64,000 nt of DNA from Streptomyces sp. NBC_00237 (GCF_026342435.1 NZ_JAPEMT010000003.1:930001-994000), one strand, 5' to 3'; positions 33,567-42,924 are shown, numbered from the stretch's first letter. Notes: generated from the letters alone by a model not told the origin. Numbers and translations: made by a program.

Positions 33567-35288
33567 TCAGCGACCGTTGCCGCGGGGCTCCTCCGAGGCT
33601 GTGGGAGTCGGCAAGGTCGGGAGGTAGCGCGGGGCGCGCCACGCGTGCAGACGCTGTTCGACTTGTGCGCCGAGAGACAGCAGCGCATCGTCCTTGTGCT
33701 TCCCGGACATGAGCAGCAGGCCGACGGGCAGTTCCCCCACGGACCCGGCCGGTACCGAGAGGGAGGGGTATCCGGCGACGGCGGCGGGGGTGGAGGAGGG
33801 GATCACATCGTTGTCCCCCCGGGCGCAGTCGGTGGTCCAGGCGGGCGGGTTGGTCGGCGCGGCGATGGCGTCCAGGCGATGGGCGGCCATCGTGTCGTCG
33901 ATCGACTTGCGTGCCAGCCTGATGAGTTCGGCGCGCGCGGCCCGGTACTGCGGGTCCGTCGTGGGCGGCGCCTTGAGTGCGCTCTCGAACAGTTCCACAC
34001 CTGCGAAGCACGTCTGTTCCGCGGGGTTGCCGCGATGGAATGCGGTCAGCTCGGCGAGGTTCCGGGGACCGCGCCGACCGGCGAGATAGGCGTCGATGTC
34101 GCGGTGGAACTCGCTCAGCAGCGCGGGGAATTCCAGCTCGGCCAGGCGGTCCTGGTACGGCGGGGTGACCTCGACGACGGTCGCACCGGCGCTCCGCAGC
34201 CGCTGCGCCGACGCCGTCATGATCATGTCCACGTCCTTGCCGAGCGACGGCAGCCGCCACAGGCCGATCCGCCGCCCCCGCATGCTTGCCTGGGTGCTGG
34301 CACCGGCGGTCGTACCGCTCGCTTGAGGGGCGGTGGGGGCCGCGCCCCCGCCCGTGACGTACCCCTTCTCCCGCAGGGCGGACAGTGTCAGCGCCACGTC
34401 GACGACATTGCGCGCCATCGGTCCTGCGGTGTCCTGCTCGGCGGAGATCGGTACGACGCCTCGGCCGCTCACCAGGCCCAGCGTGGGCTTGAGCCCGACC
34501 ACTCCGTTCATCCCGGCGGGACACACGATGGAGCCGTCCGTCTCGGTGCCGATGGCCACTTGGGCCAGGGAGGCCGCCAGCGCGGCCCCGGAGCCTGCCG
34601 AGGATCCGCAGGGGTTCCGGTCGAGGACGTAGGGGTTGTTCGTCTGTCCGCCGACCGCGGACCAGCCCGAAGTGGGCCGCGCGGCCCGGAAGTTGGCCCA
34701 TTCTGACAAGTTCGTCTTGCCGAGGATCACCGCTCCGGCCTCACGCAGGCGGGTGACCAGGTCGGCGTCCTTGTGCGGGGCGGCCGTGGCGAGGGCGAGG
34801 GAACCCGCCGTCGAGAGCAGGCCCTTGGTGTCCACGTTGTCCTTGATCAGTACCGGGATGCCGTCGAGCGGACCGAGGACGGTGCCGCGCCGGTGCCGGG
34901 TGTCGCTCCGGGAAGCCTGCTGGAGGGCGGTGGGATCGGTGCGCAGCACGGCGTGGATCTTCGGATCGATCGTCTTGATCCGCTTCAGGTAGGCGCGGGT
35001 AAGCCCCGAGGGGGTGAGGGACCCGCTCGCCATGCGCTTCTGGAGCTCGGGGATCGTCACCGTGTTCAGTTCGATGCCCCGCAGCTCCCCGTCTGCCGCG
35101 GAGGCCGGGGGGCGGCCCGCCGCGGGGCGGACCTCGGAGGCGTGTGCGGGCCCGGCGGGGGAGGTCCACCAGGAGGCGATCAGGAGCGCGGACACGGCCA
35201 GTGTCGCTGCGGTACGCGTGCTGGGCGGGACCGTGGGGCGTGTGGCTGGGGAGGAGTCCGCGGACTTCCGAGCCGTGAGGGGTCTCAT
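33567..35288 (-). CDS. Secreted amidase-signature hydrolase
   Basis: A 573-aa enzyme with an N-terminal export signal (TAATLAVSALLIASWWTSPA ... AHA). The amidase-signature core contains PVLIKDNVDTKGLLSTAGS with the catalytic Lys, NPYVLDRNPCGSSAGSGAA with the cis-Ser, and GTETDGSIVCPAGMNGVVGL with the nucleophile Ser. The catalytic Ser-cisSer-Lys triad is complete. It would hydrolyse amide bonds of an extracellular substrate; the substrate cannot be predicted. The ATG or upstream context lacks a strong ribosome-binding site. Monocistronic. Confidence 0.9.
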   Translation of the reverse strand: MRPLTARKSADSSPATRPTVPPSTRTAATLAVSALLIASWWTSPAGPAHASEVRPAAGRPPASAADGELRGIELNTVTIPELQKRMASGSLTPSGLTRAYLKRIKTIDPKIHAVLRTDPTALQQASRSDTRHRRGTVLGPLDGIPVLIKDNVDTKGLLSTAGSLALATAAPHKDADLVTRLREAGAVILGKTNLSEWANFRAARPTSGWSAVGGQTNNPYVLDRNPCGSSAGSGAALAASLAQVAIGTETDGSIVCPAGMNGVVGLKPTLGLVSGRGVVPISAEQDTAGPMARNVVDVALTLSALREKGYVTGGGAAPTAPQASGTTAGASTQASMRGRRIGLWRLPSLGKDVDMIMTASAQRLRSAGATVVEVTPPYQDRLAELEFPALLSEFHRDIDAYLAGRRGPRNLAELTAFHRGNPAEQTCFAGVELFESALKAPPTTDPQYRAARAELIRLARKSIDDTMAAHRLDAIAAPTNPPAWTTDCARGDNDVIPSSTPAAVAGYPSLSVPAGSVGELPVGLLLMSGKHKDDALLSLGAQVEQRLHAWRAPRYLPTLPTPTASEEPRGNGR

Positions 35289-35585
35289 GGGTCTAGCCGA
35301 CTACAGCCGCCCGGTCGCGCGCAATAGCCCCACCGGACACTCGCGTTGGGTCTGCGGGGGTATGGCCGTTGCGCAGGGTGAGTCGTGAGCGGTACGTCTC
35401 GGAACGGCAGCGGTGCGGGGGTGCACTGGGCAACGGGACGCGCTCGGGCGGAAGGTGCGTGCTGCCGGGGCTGCCCGCCACTCGATCCATGGCGACTCGT
35501 CGGCGGCCACGACGTCCTCCGGGTCCTCGACCTCGACCAGGCGGAGCCCTCGGCGAGGTCGCCGTCGCTGTAGGCCATGCCCGAC

Positions 35586-35951
35586 TCACACCCTGGGCGA
35601 CGTGACCACGTCGACACGTCCGTACTCGTCCACGGTCAGCGCCACGCGTTCGACCCGGTTTCCAGCGAGCAGTGTGAGCCAGATGATTCTCCACAGCAGG
35701 CAGGAAAGGATCGTCAAGATCGCGTGCAGCACGTTGTTGACCGGTTCCCCGCGCACCGTCACCGCCTGCGAGGGAGAGCGATTCTCCACACGCCACCCGG
35801 CCGCTACGTAGTCATTGACCGCCCAGTCGGGAATGGCCGACCGGCGTTCCTCATCGAGAGCGCCCTCCGGAGCCGCCTGGAACATCGCGGGCGGTGGCTG
35901 CCGCCTCCCGGACGCCCAATCCTGCCAGTTCCGTGGGTCGTGCTCGCTCAT
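35586..35951 (-). CDS. Small membrane protein of unknown function
   Basis: A 121-aa protein, ATG 35951 with AAGGAG at ideal spacing. A charged N-terminal ~70 residues (SEHDPRNWQDWASGRRQPPP, DWAVNDYVAAGWRVENRS) precedes one long membrane segment (NVLHAILTILSCLLWRIIWL). A short tail follows. It is widespread-looking in streptomycetes but unnamed. Confidence 0.75.
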   Translation of the reverse strand: MSEHDPRNWQDWASGRRQPPPAMFQAAPEGALDEERRSAIPDWAVNDYVAAGWRVENRSPSQAVTVRGEPVNNVLHAILTILSCLLWRIIWLTLLAGNRVERVALTVDEYGRVDVVTSPRV

Positions 35952-36113
35952 CGCCGCTCCTTGAGATCGGCCCGCTTCCTGGCGGTGCACCGCTTCGACG
36001 CGCCTGCGGCCGGATGAGCGCGCCGGTTCTACGTCCACGGTCGCCCTGGACGGGGCCGGGCGCATTCTGGCCAGATCCCGTTGCACATCCGGGGTACATA
36101 TCCGTGTAAGTGA

Positions 36114-36287
36114 TGGAATGCCCACACCGCGCTTCTCATCAGCTACGAACTCGCCGACCTGCTGATCCGCCACGGCCGGCCACGGGAGGCCATCGCCGTC
36201 TTCACCAAGCAGGTGCCCCATCATGCTCTGCGGCTGGGGCACGACGTCGACGCCAACTCCGCGCTCCTGGTGCAGGTGACCGGCTGA
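36114..36287 (+). pseudogene. TPR-type protein C-terminal fragment
   Basis: The frame reads LLISYELADLLIRHGRPREA then IAVFTKQVPHHALRLGHDVD and ends VQVTG. It resembles the terminal tetratricopeptide-like helices of actinobacterial regulatory or effector proteins. A stop lies directly upstream and no start exists. Confidence 0.45.
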
Positions 36288-36449
36288 GAAGCTTCCCGCT
36301 TCTCTGCTGGGGGGGCGACGGTCACTCTTGTGGGGGATCGGCAGCGGCCCCGGGCAGCAGGACGATCCGCAGAAAGCCATGGGGGCAGGACGTGTGAGCG
36401 CGGCCGGTCTCGCGCGTGCCTGGACGGAGCGCACGGGCAGCTGAGTGAG

Positions 36450-36475
36450 GTCTGCACCGATGCGTCGGTGCAGAC
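36450..36475. terminator. Hairpin terminator
   Basis: A perfect 11-bp stem (GTCTGCACCGA with its complement) has a TGCG loop, ~95 bp beyond the end of the minus-strand tetR gene. It fits termination of that transcript. Confidence 0.65.
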
Positions 36476-36570
36476 TTCGCGTCATGTCTAGGTGCCGCGC
36501 GAAGAAGCGGTACAGCTTCTGAATTTGTTCTTCTCACCTGTCACGGGCCGGTGGCAAGCCTGTCGCGTTC

Positions 36571-37173
36571 TCAGGGCTGGCTCAGTGCCCGTTCGATCGC
36601 GAGGCGGGCCCGGTTCGTGGCCGCGCGGTCGTGCCGGAGTTGCATGGCGGCGTTCAGTGCCAGTCCGGCGGCGATGATCTCGAAAAGGGCCTGGTCGATG
36701 TCGAACCCGTCCGGCAGTTCGGCGTTCTCCACAGCTGCGGTCAGATCCGCCCGCAGCTGTTCCTGCCAACGTGACCACACTTCGGCCACCGCGTCGCGGA
36801 CCCGTCCGGGGCGGCCGTCGTACTCGGTGAGCGCTGCGGTCATCAGGCAGCCGCCGGGCAGCAGCGGCGTTTCCAGGTACTCCACGGAGTTGGCGCACAC
36901 CGCACGCAGCCGCCGCAGGCCAGGTGGTTCGCCCAGCGCGGGCTCGACCACCCGGTGCCAGAAGTCCACGAACGCCTTGTCCAGCGTGGAGATCTGCAGC
37001 GACTCCTTGGTGCCGAAGTGTTTGTGTACTCCGGACTTGCTCATCTCCAGTGCCTCGGCGAGTCGGCCGATGGTGATGCCGTCCAGCCCTTCCTCGGAGG
37101 CGATCTCAGCGGCGCGGCTGAGGATCCGGCCCTTGGTGGCCTGCGCTTCGGCTACTGAGCGGCGTGGCGACAT
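36571..37173 (-). CDS. TetR/AcrR-family transcriptional regulator
   Basis: A 200-aa repressor. The N-terminal helix-turn-helix reads ILSRAAEIASEEGLDGITIG, then RLAEALEMSKSGVHKHFGTK. The C-terminal ligand-binding part (YLETPLLPGGCLMTAALTEY) has the shape of the TetR_C_6 group. It is divergent from the metallo-hydrolase gene across a 92-bp gap holding two palindromes, so it most likely represses that gene and itself. Confidence 0.9.
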   Translation of the reverse strand: MSPRRSVAEAQATKGRILSRAAEIASEEGLDGITIGRLAEALEMSKSGVHKHFGTKESLQISTLDKAFVDFWHRVVEPALGEPPGLRRLRAVCANSVEYLETPLLPGGCLMTAALTEYDGRPGRVRDAVAEVWSRWQEQLRADLTAAVENAELPDGFDIDQALFEIIAAGLALNAAMQLRHDRAATNRARLAIERALSQP

Positions 37174-37184
37174 GCGACGAGCAT

Positions 37185-37228
37185 AGCGTACGGCCGTCCG
37201 CTATCCTTTTGGCGAACGTTCGTACGCT
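37185..37228. promoter_or_regulatory. Two palindromic operators between tetR and the hydrolase gene
   Basis: AGCGTACGGCCGTCCGCT (37185-37202) and GGCGAACGTTCGTACGCT (37211-37228) are near-palindromes sharing AGCGTACG half-sites. They sit in the divergent intergenic region and are the expected binding sites of the TetR protein. Confidence 0.65.
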
Positions 37229-37265
37229 AAATTAATCGGCGTCACCGAGAGCGGGGAGTAGTCAG

Positions 37266-38048
37266 ATGCGAGTGCGACGGCTGGGCTGGGCGGGACTGGA
37301 GATAGAGGCCGATGGCAAGCGGCTGGTGATCGACTACGTGCGGGACATTTCGCCGCTGTTCACCGGATGGAAGCCCGGCACGTGGTTGACGGCACCGACC
37401 GGGAAGGTCGATGCCGCGCTGGTCACTCACCTGCACCGTGATCACACCGACGCATCCGCGCTCGCGGAGGTGTTGGTACCAGGAGCGCCTGTGCTGCGGC
37501 CGGCTCCCGGCCATGGTGATGACGTGGACAACGTGACGACGTTGCTGGCGGAAAGCGAACTGACCGGGCACGGACTGGCGGCGACGGTCGTCGACGTCTG
37601 GTCCGCCCGTGAGATCGGGCCGTTCCGTGTCACCGCCGTTCCGGCCGTGGACGGGCTGGGCGACCAGCAGGTGAACTGGGTGGTCGAGGCCCACGGACAG
37701 CGGATCTTCCACGGTGGCGACACGATGTTCCACGGGTACTGGTGGCTCATCGCGCGCCGGTTCAGTCCGTTCGACGCGGTGTTCCTGCCCGCCAACGGGC
37801 CCGTCGTCGACGCGCCGCATCTGCAGCCGCCGAGCCCGGTCCTTGCGGCGCTGGACCCGAGGCAGGCGGCTGCGGCGGCGGAGATCCTCGACGCCCGGTA
37901 CGTGGTGCCGATCCACTACGAACCGGAGCAGCCGGAAAAGATCGCGGGCTACGTCGAGGTCGCCGACCCGGCGAAGGAACTGCGCGAGCACGCCGGACCG
38001 CGCGCCCGCGTGCTGGCCGTCGGCGAATGGCTGGACTTGACTCCATGA
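37266..38048 (+). CDS. Metallo-beta-lactamase-fold hydrolase
   Basis: A 260-aa cytosolic enzyme of the UlaG/RomA-like branch of the metallo-beta-lactamase superfamily. Zinc ligands are visible in VTHLHRDHTDASA (HxHxDH), HGGDTMFHGY and VPIHYEPEQPEK. The ATG is preceded by GCGGGGAG. It is controlled by the divergent TetR regulator. Substrate unknown; members act on cyclic or lactone-type bonds and lipids. Confidence 0.88.
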   Translation: MRVRRLGWAGLEIEADGKRLVIDYVRDISPLFTGWKPGTWLTAPTGKVDAALVTHLHRDHTDASALAEVLVPGAPVLRPAPGHGDDVDNVTTLLAESELTGHGLAATVVDVWSAREIGPFRVTAVPAVDGLGDQQVNWVVEAHGQRIFHGGDTMFHGYWWLIARRFSPFDAVFLPANGPVVDAPHLQPPSPVLAALDPRQAAAAAEILDARYVVPIHYEPEQPEKIAGYVEVADPAKELREHAGPRARVLAVGEWLDLTP

Positions 38049-38080
38049 CCGGGCCGTGCCCGCGGCCAGGGGCGTAGGGG

Positions 38081-38464
38081 TTGAAGTCGCGGCAGTTGCT
38101 GCCTTGGTGTGATCGTGTGCGTCGTCGAGATGCAGTTGACCATGCCAAGGCCGCGAGGGTGCGTCTGCTGGCCAACGCTGTCCGCATCGAGTCCCTGACC
38201 GTGTTGTCCCGGTTCCGGACCGACTTCTACGACTGCTTGAACGCTCGCGCCAACGTGTTGTTCGAGCTGACGGACGCGGTGCTGTGCATGGTCGGGCCGG
38301 TGCGGTCGCTCGTGGATCCGGCGCTGGCGCCCGAGCACCGCCGGGGCCACGGCGCCCTCTGCGCCGGTCTCCACCGCGGCCGTCTGGATGTCACCCGGCT
38401 CCGACGGGCCCTGGCGGCGCTGGAGATGGCGGCCGGGCTGCCTCAGCTCTTCCTCGGCGCCTGA
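38081..38464 (+). pseudogene. IS701-like transposase N-terminal fragment
   Basis: The product reads RFRTDFYDCLNARANVLFEL, TDAVLCMVGPVRSLVDPALA and EHRRGHGALCAGLHRGRLDV, the conserved start of IS701-type transposases of streptomycetes. Homology ends after RLRRALAALEM, before the DDE core. The last ~15 codons are random. Confidence 0.75.
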
Positions 38465-38468
38465 GCGC

Positions 38469-38738
38469 TCACCGCGGCCGGCGCGGTGCCGAAGACGGGC
38501 AGCAGCCAGTGAAGAGCGGGTTGGCGGGGAGGAGCCATGCCTGGTCGCCGTCGCGCTTGAAGCGCTTGACGGTGGTTTCGCCCTCGGCGGTCATGGCGGC
38601 GATGACGTCCCCGTTCTGTGCTTCGTTCTGGGAGCGGACAACGACTTGGTCGCCGTCGGTGATGTGCGCGCCGGTCATGGATTCGCCGACGGCGGTAAGG
38701 GCGAACAGGTCTCCCTCGCCGACCAGTTGGCGCGGCAT
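38469..38738 (-). pseudogene. LexA-like S24 protease-domain fragment
   Basis: The minus strand encodes MPRQLVGEGDLFALTAVGES and DGDQVVVRSQNEAQNGDVIA, then TVKRFKRDGDQAWLLPANPL. These are the S24 catalytic Ser (GESM) and Lys (TVKRFK) regions of LexA. The DNA-binding domain is missing and the linker with the Ala-Gly cleavage site is shortened (GNAGPIWPPR upstream). The end is also lost. It is a decayed paralogue rather than the SOS repressor. Confidence 0.75.
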
Positions 38739-38822
38739 TCTCGGGGGCCATATCGGCCCGGCGTTCCCGGTGGGCTCCGTATCCGGCCCCGTCTCACCGG
38801 CTCGGGTGTCGAGCGCCGTCGT

Positions 38823-40436
38823 CTACGACACCGGACCTGACCCGGCGCGCTCCGCGGTGGTCGCTGCGCCGTCCCCGACCGCCAGCGGTGGGCGGGCGGT
38901 CGGCTGCAGCTGCGGTCCCGCAGCGGGCCGGGCGGCGGGGAACCGGGCGGCGGTCTGTTGCAGGGCGAGCTCGCGCGCGACAGCCATGTCGCTGAACGGG
39001 ATCAGTTCCTCCCGCACGGTCTGGTGCGGTTCGCTGCCCTTGCCCGCGAGCAGGACGATGTCGTCCGGCCCTGCCGCCGACAGCGCGAACGCGATCGCCG
39101 CGCGCCGGTCGGCCAGCCTCTCGAACGGCGTGCCCGTTGAGGCGAGGCCGGGTGCGATCTGGTCCAGGATCGTCTCCGGGGCCTCGTTGCGAGGGTTGTC
39201 CGAGGTCAGGACGCACAGGTCGGAGTAGGTCCCGGCGATCCTTCCCATGGCGGCCCGTTTCGTGGTGTCCCGGTCGCCGCCGCAGCCGAACACGGTGATC
39301 ACCCGGCCGCGCGAGTAGCCGCCGATGGTGGTCAGCACCTTCTCCAGGGAGTCGGGGGAGTGCGCGTAGTCCACGATCACCGAGGTGCCGTCCGGGGTAT
39401 CGAAACGCTCGAACCGGCCGGGTACCGGCGGCATCTGGGCCAGCGCGGCGACCAGGGAGTCGAGGTCGTGCCCCAGGACGTGGCAGGAGGCGAGGGCCGC
39501 GAGCGCGTTGGCGACGGCGTACCGGCCCGGGAAGGGAATGGCGGCCGGGCGGGCGCGCCCGCCGTGGTGGAGGGTGAAGCGGGTGCCGGACGCGCTCACC
39601 ACCAGGTCGGTGGCCCGGTAGTCCGCCGGATTGTCGAGGGCGTACGTGGTCACAGCACCCGGCATCATCGCGGGGATCCCCGCCCCGACCGGGTCGTCGG
39701 CGTTGACCACCGCGCGACGGCACAGGCCCTGGAAGAGCCGGAGCTTGGCGTCCCGGTAGTTGGCCATCGTGCCGTGGTCGTCCAGGTGGTCCTGGGTCAG
39801 GTTGGTGAACACTCCGACGTCGATGAACGTACGGTCCACCCGGTGGGTCAGCAGTGCCATCGAGGTGGCTTCGAGCACCACGCTGGTGACCGCGCGGTCG
39901 CGCATGTACCCCAGGAGGTACTGGAGGTCGGGCGACTCGGGGGTGGTGAGAACCGAGGGCGGCATCGGGATCAGCTCGTCGCCGATCCGGCTGCCCGACG
40001 TCCCGATGACTCCCACCTCGGCCGCCGCCGAGAGCCGCAGCACGGACTCGACCATGTACGACACCGAGGTCTTGCCGTTGGTCCCGGTGACCGCCAACAT
40101 GTCCATCTCCCGCCCCGGCTCGCCGTAGTACCGGGAGGCCACCACGGCGGCGGCCCGCCGGGCGTCCGGCACCCGCACAGTGCACCTGCTCGCGGGCCAG
40201 AGCGTCTCCGGGAGCGCTGGGTCGGCACTCTCGACGATGACGGCCGCCGCTCCGCGGGCGAACGCCGCCGGGACGGAGGCGGTCCCGCCCTCCCGGTGAC
40301 CGGGCACGGCGACGAAGACGGAACCGGGAGTGACCCGGTCGACGTCGAAGGTCGCGCCTGCGGTGATCGGCGTCGTGATCGGGTCGCCCTGAAGTACCTG
40401 GTGTTCCTGTCCGGCCAGCAACTCGCTCAACTGCAC
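38823..40436 (-). CDS. MurE-like Mur ligase (UDP-MurNAc-tripeptide synthetase homologue)
   Basis: A 537-aa ATP-dependent ligase from GTG 40436, with AAGGG upstream. It has the full Mur ligase layout: an N-terminal UDP-binding domain (MQLSELLAGQ ... SVFVAVPGHREGG), the ATP site TGTNGKT at 117-123, YLLGYMRDRAVTSVVLEATS, HLDDHGTMANYRDAK with the carbamylated Lys region, and the C-terminal DNPRNEAPETILDQI. DNPR-x-E-x-P is associated with diaminopimelate-adding MurE. It is not in a dcw cluster, so it is an accessory copy, perhaps serving a secondary or resistance pathway. The tail is extended by ~40 Pro/Ala-rich residues. Confidence 0.87.
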   Translation of the reverse strand: MQLSELLAGQEHQVLQGDPITTPITAGATFDVDRVTPGSVFVAVPGHREGGTASVPAAFARGAAAVIVESADPALPETLWPASRCTVRVPDARRAAAVVASRYYGEPGREMDMLAVTGTNGKTSVSYMVESVLRLSAAAEVGVIGTSGSRIGDELIPMPPSVLTTPESPDLQYLLGYMRDRAVTSVVLEATSMALLTHRVDRTFIDVGVFTNLTQDHLDDHGTMANYRDAKLRLFQGLCRRAVVNADDPVGAGIPAMMPGAVTTYALDNPADYRATDLVVSASGTRFTLHHGGRARPAAIPFPGRYAVANALAALASCHVLGHDLDSLVAALAQMPPVPGRFERFDTPDGTSVIVDYAHSPDSLEKVLTTIGGYSRGRVITVFGCGGDRDTTKRAAMGRIAGTYSDLCVLTSDNPRNEAPETILDQIAPGLASTGTPFERLADRRAAIAFALSAAGPDDIVLLAGKGSEPHQTVREELIPFSDMAVARELALQQTAARFPAARPAAGPQLQPTARPPLAVGDGAATTAERAGSGPVS

Positions 40437-40898
40437 ATTGATCCCTTCGAAGTGGCACGGCCCGTTGAACGCGGTCGCAGCCGGGCGGCAGCACCGGCGG
40501 TGGCCGGACGCTGCTGTGGTGAGGCGGAGCCGAGCGCGGTGCTCGCTCGGGTCGGACCGGGCAGCTCACGACCCGGCAGAAAGGCCCGGCGACCGGGCGT
40601 GGTGGCGCGGCGCACCGGCAGGGGCGCGTTCACGTGCTGATACAGGGCGAATCCGTCATCGGGCGCACGCAGAGGGACGTGCTGCCGGAGGGGCCGGGGA
40701 AGCTGGCCGGATCGTTCGCCGCTCCTTGAAGCTACAGCGAGTTGCGTGCAGTGGCTAACCGCCCCCCGGTGCGGGGTGGCCATGGAACCCACCATGGAGG
40801 CCAGTTCGCTCGAGGCCGGCGCGCGCCGCTACTGGGTCTACGGGCAGGAGGCGGCCGAAGTGGTCACGGTCGCGGAGGGCCGGTCTTGACCAGTGCGG
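40437..40898. other. No supported gene
   Basis: A ~460-bp gap. A 35-codon plus-strand frame at 40783-40890 (EAGARRYWVYGQEAAEVVTV) looks like a fragment of a larger protein. Nothing else can be assigned. Confidence 0.35.
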
Positions 40899-41291
40899 TC
40901 AGCTGGTCGCTCGGCGCGCATGAAGCACAGCCGGTGGCTGATTTCCTTTTTCCCTCGTCAGCTTCTTCAGCGTTGCCTCCGTCAGCGGGTGCAACGAGTC
41001 CAGAACATGGCGTAGTCCGGGCTGGTCCAAGGTCTGGCTGGTGACCTCGACCTGCGTGCTTCGGTAACGGCGGGTGAGGGTGACACCACGTACGTTGCCG
41101 GGGAGGTCGCGGACCGTGCGCATCGTGAAGGAGGTGCGCTGGTAGCCGTCGCGGGCCTCGGCAGCCAGGGGAAGGGCCGTAATCCCTTCGACCGTCATGG
41201 CTGTGCCCAACCAGGTGGGCATCGCCCGGAGCATGGTCGCGGTCAGCCAGTGCCACCGGTACCACGCTTCGTCGCACGCCGACGTTTGCAT
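40899..41291 (-). CDS. Hypothetical protein
   Basis: About 130 aa from ATG 41291 (ATG 41309 also possible; neither has a clear ribosome-binding site). The sequence is protein-like: CDEAWYRWHWLTATMLRAMP, GITALPLAAEARDGYQRTSF, VRGVTLTRRYRSTQVEVTSQ, ending in a basic helix. No family recognised. It could be the end of a longer gene. Confidence 0.5.
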   Translation of the reverse strand: MQTSACDEAWYRWHWLTATMLRAMPTWLGTAMTVEGITALPLAAEARDGYQRTSFTMRTVRDLPGNVRGVTLTRRYRSTQVEVTSQTLDQPGLRHVLDSLHPLTEATLKKLTREKGNQPPAVLHARRATS

Positions 41292-41524
41292 GGAGGACGG
41301 AACGCGCATCGAGCGTCTGGACGCCGGGGTGGAGCGGGCCCGGGCCCTGGAGCGGCGGAACGAGGACCACTCTGCTGGGCACCACCGCTGACCGTCCTGG
41401 GCCGCGCGGGCGGGCCGGTTGAGTAGCGGGCCGGGTCCGGCTGAGTGCGAGTGCTCAGGGCGGGGCGCCGAACTCCTCGTACCGTCGGGGGTGGTAGTCG
41501 AGCGGACCGGACGGCGGGGAGCCC

Positions 41525-42457
41525 ATGAACGCATTCATGCAGCACGCGAGCGGTGGTTCCTGCGCGTCGGAGGAGTGGCCGATGCTCTATCTGGGCGTCG
41601 TAGCCGTCCTCGCGGGGTGCGGGTTCCTGGTCAACCTGATCGCGCTCTGGGTGTGCGTCAACGTCGAACAGCCGGTCAGGACCTGGGCGGTGGCGATGGT
41701 CCTGCTGCCGTGGATCGGCCTGGTCGTGGCGTTGGTGGCGTCCGTGGGGCTCGGCCTCGACGCGGCGGACCGGGGCGGGTCACCCTGGTGGTTCCTGCTC
41801 GCGGGAGCCGGGGCGCATCTGGGGGCGCTGGCCGTGGTGGCCCTTCTGGCCTGGTCCGCCACGCGGAGGGCCTACCGTGGTGGTGTCCCGGCGCCGGACA
41901 CGGCCGCGCCCGGCGCGCGGACCGGTGGGACACGTACTCCCTCGGAACCGGCGCGGTCGCGGCCCTCTGCCGTCCCCGTCGACTCGCCCCGCTCGCACGA
42001 GGAGTGGCGGGCCCGCGTGAGCCGCAGGCCGGACGACGTGGGATACGGGGTCCTGCTGCCGCGGCTGGCCGAGAGGTACTTCGCGCACTACCACCGCCTG
42101 GTGGACCGGCACCTGCCCTCCGGCTGCCACCCCGGAGAGACCGCCACCGCGGACGACGCGCTCGCCGTCCTCGCCCTGGGTGAGAGCATGCACCGCATGC
42201 TCCTCCGGGACCGCTCCTGGTTCGTGCACGACGCTATGAGGTGGGGTGCCACCTGGACAGAGGTGGCGGCCGCGCTGGACGTGACGACGGGCCGGGCCCG
42301 GTCCGTCCTCCGGTCCTACGCAGAGACGCAGCTAAAGCTGTACGAGGAGACTGAGAGGACGGGTGACCGGCCCTTGGGCTACTCCGCCGAGAAGTACCGC
42401 TCCGTGCTGGCGCTCATCAGGCTCGCCGACGACGCCCGGTCACCGTCCGCCGCGTAG
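41525..42457 (+). CDS. Membrane protein with cytosolic helix-turn-helix-like domain
   Basis: A 310-aa protein; ATG 41525 with GGGGAG upstream. Three membrane helices occupy residues ~20-110 (LYLGVVAVLAGCGFLVNLIA; WAVAMVLLPWIGLVVALVAS; FLLAGAGAHLGALAVVALLA). A Pro-rich linker follows, then a soluble domain ending in AMRWGATWTEVAAALDVTTG with ARSVLRSYAETQLKLYE. The latter has the look of a helix-turn-helix. It may be a membrane-tethered regulator; that is inference. Confidence 0.7.
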   Translation: MNAFMQHASGGSCASEEWPMLYLGVVAVLAGCGFLVNLIALWVCVNVEQPVRTWAVAMVLLPWIGLVVALVASVGLGLDAADRGGSPWWFLLAGAGAHLGALAVVALLAWSATRRAYRGGVPAPDTAAPGARTGGTRTPSEPARSRPSAVPVDSPRSHEEWRARVSRRPDDVGYGVLLPRLAERYFAHYHRLVDRHLPSGCHPGETATADDALAVLALGESMHRMLLRDRSWFVHDAMRWGATWTEVAAALDVTTGRARSVLRSYAETQLKLYEETERTGDRPLGYSAEKYRSVLALIRLADDARSPSAA

Positions 42458-42850
42458 CGGGACGGTGACGGTGGACAGGGACGTGGGGACGGCTCCCGCC
42501 AAGAGCGTGGGACCGGGCAGCGTGAACCTGCTGACCGGCAGTTACACGCTGTCTGCCAGCGACGCATCGCTCTTCGGCGTGGCCGTGTCCCGGTCCGCTG
42601 CTTCCCGGCTGTCGCGTTCCGAAGCGCAGGACGACGGACAGGCCGCGATCTTCGGTCCGCAGTGGACCTCGGGGACGACCGCCAGCCTCGCCGAGTCCGG
42701 CTGGGCCTACCTGAAGAGGGCTTCCGTCACCTCGGTCTCCGTGGTGACGGTGGACGGGGCGAAGAGCGGATTCACCGCGGCCAAGGACGGCGGCCGGGTT
42801 CCTGAACCAGGTGCGGGAGACCTGCGGCTGACCGGGAAACTGGACCCGTC
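42458..42850 (+). pseudogene. RHS/YD-repeat protein N-terminal-region fragment
   Basis: The sequence encodes SVNLLTGSYTLSASDASLFG, then VSRSAASRL and AAIFGPQWTSGTTASLAESG, and YLKRASVTSVSVVTVDGAKS. This corresponds to the region just before the YD repeats of actinobacterial RHS polymorphic-toxin proteins (LLTGxY..S..D.s.fG...SRs.sSR). The rest of this normally >1000-residue protein is absent. Confidence 0.65.
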
Positions 42851-42924
42851 GTCGCGCCAGGGGGGCGTGCCCCGGGGAGAGGCCCCGCCCTTTCCGCGGC
42901 TCACCGAGCGTCTACCATCGGAGC

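Noticed and set aside
38469..38738. The S24 fragment as a functional LexA or phage repressor
   Set aside because: No DNA-binding domain, damaged cleavage-linker region and truncated end.
38794..40569. A 591-codon minus-strand frame
   Set aside because: Shadow of the MurE-like gene in another frame, dominated by Arg/Gly/Pro.
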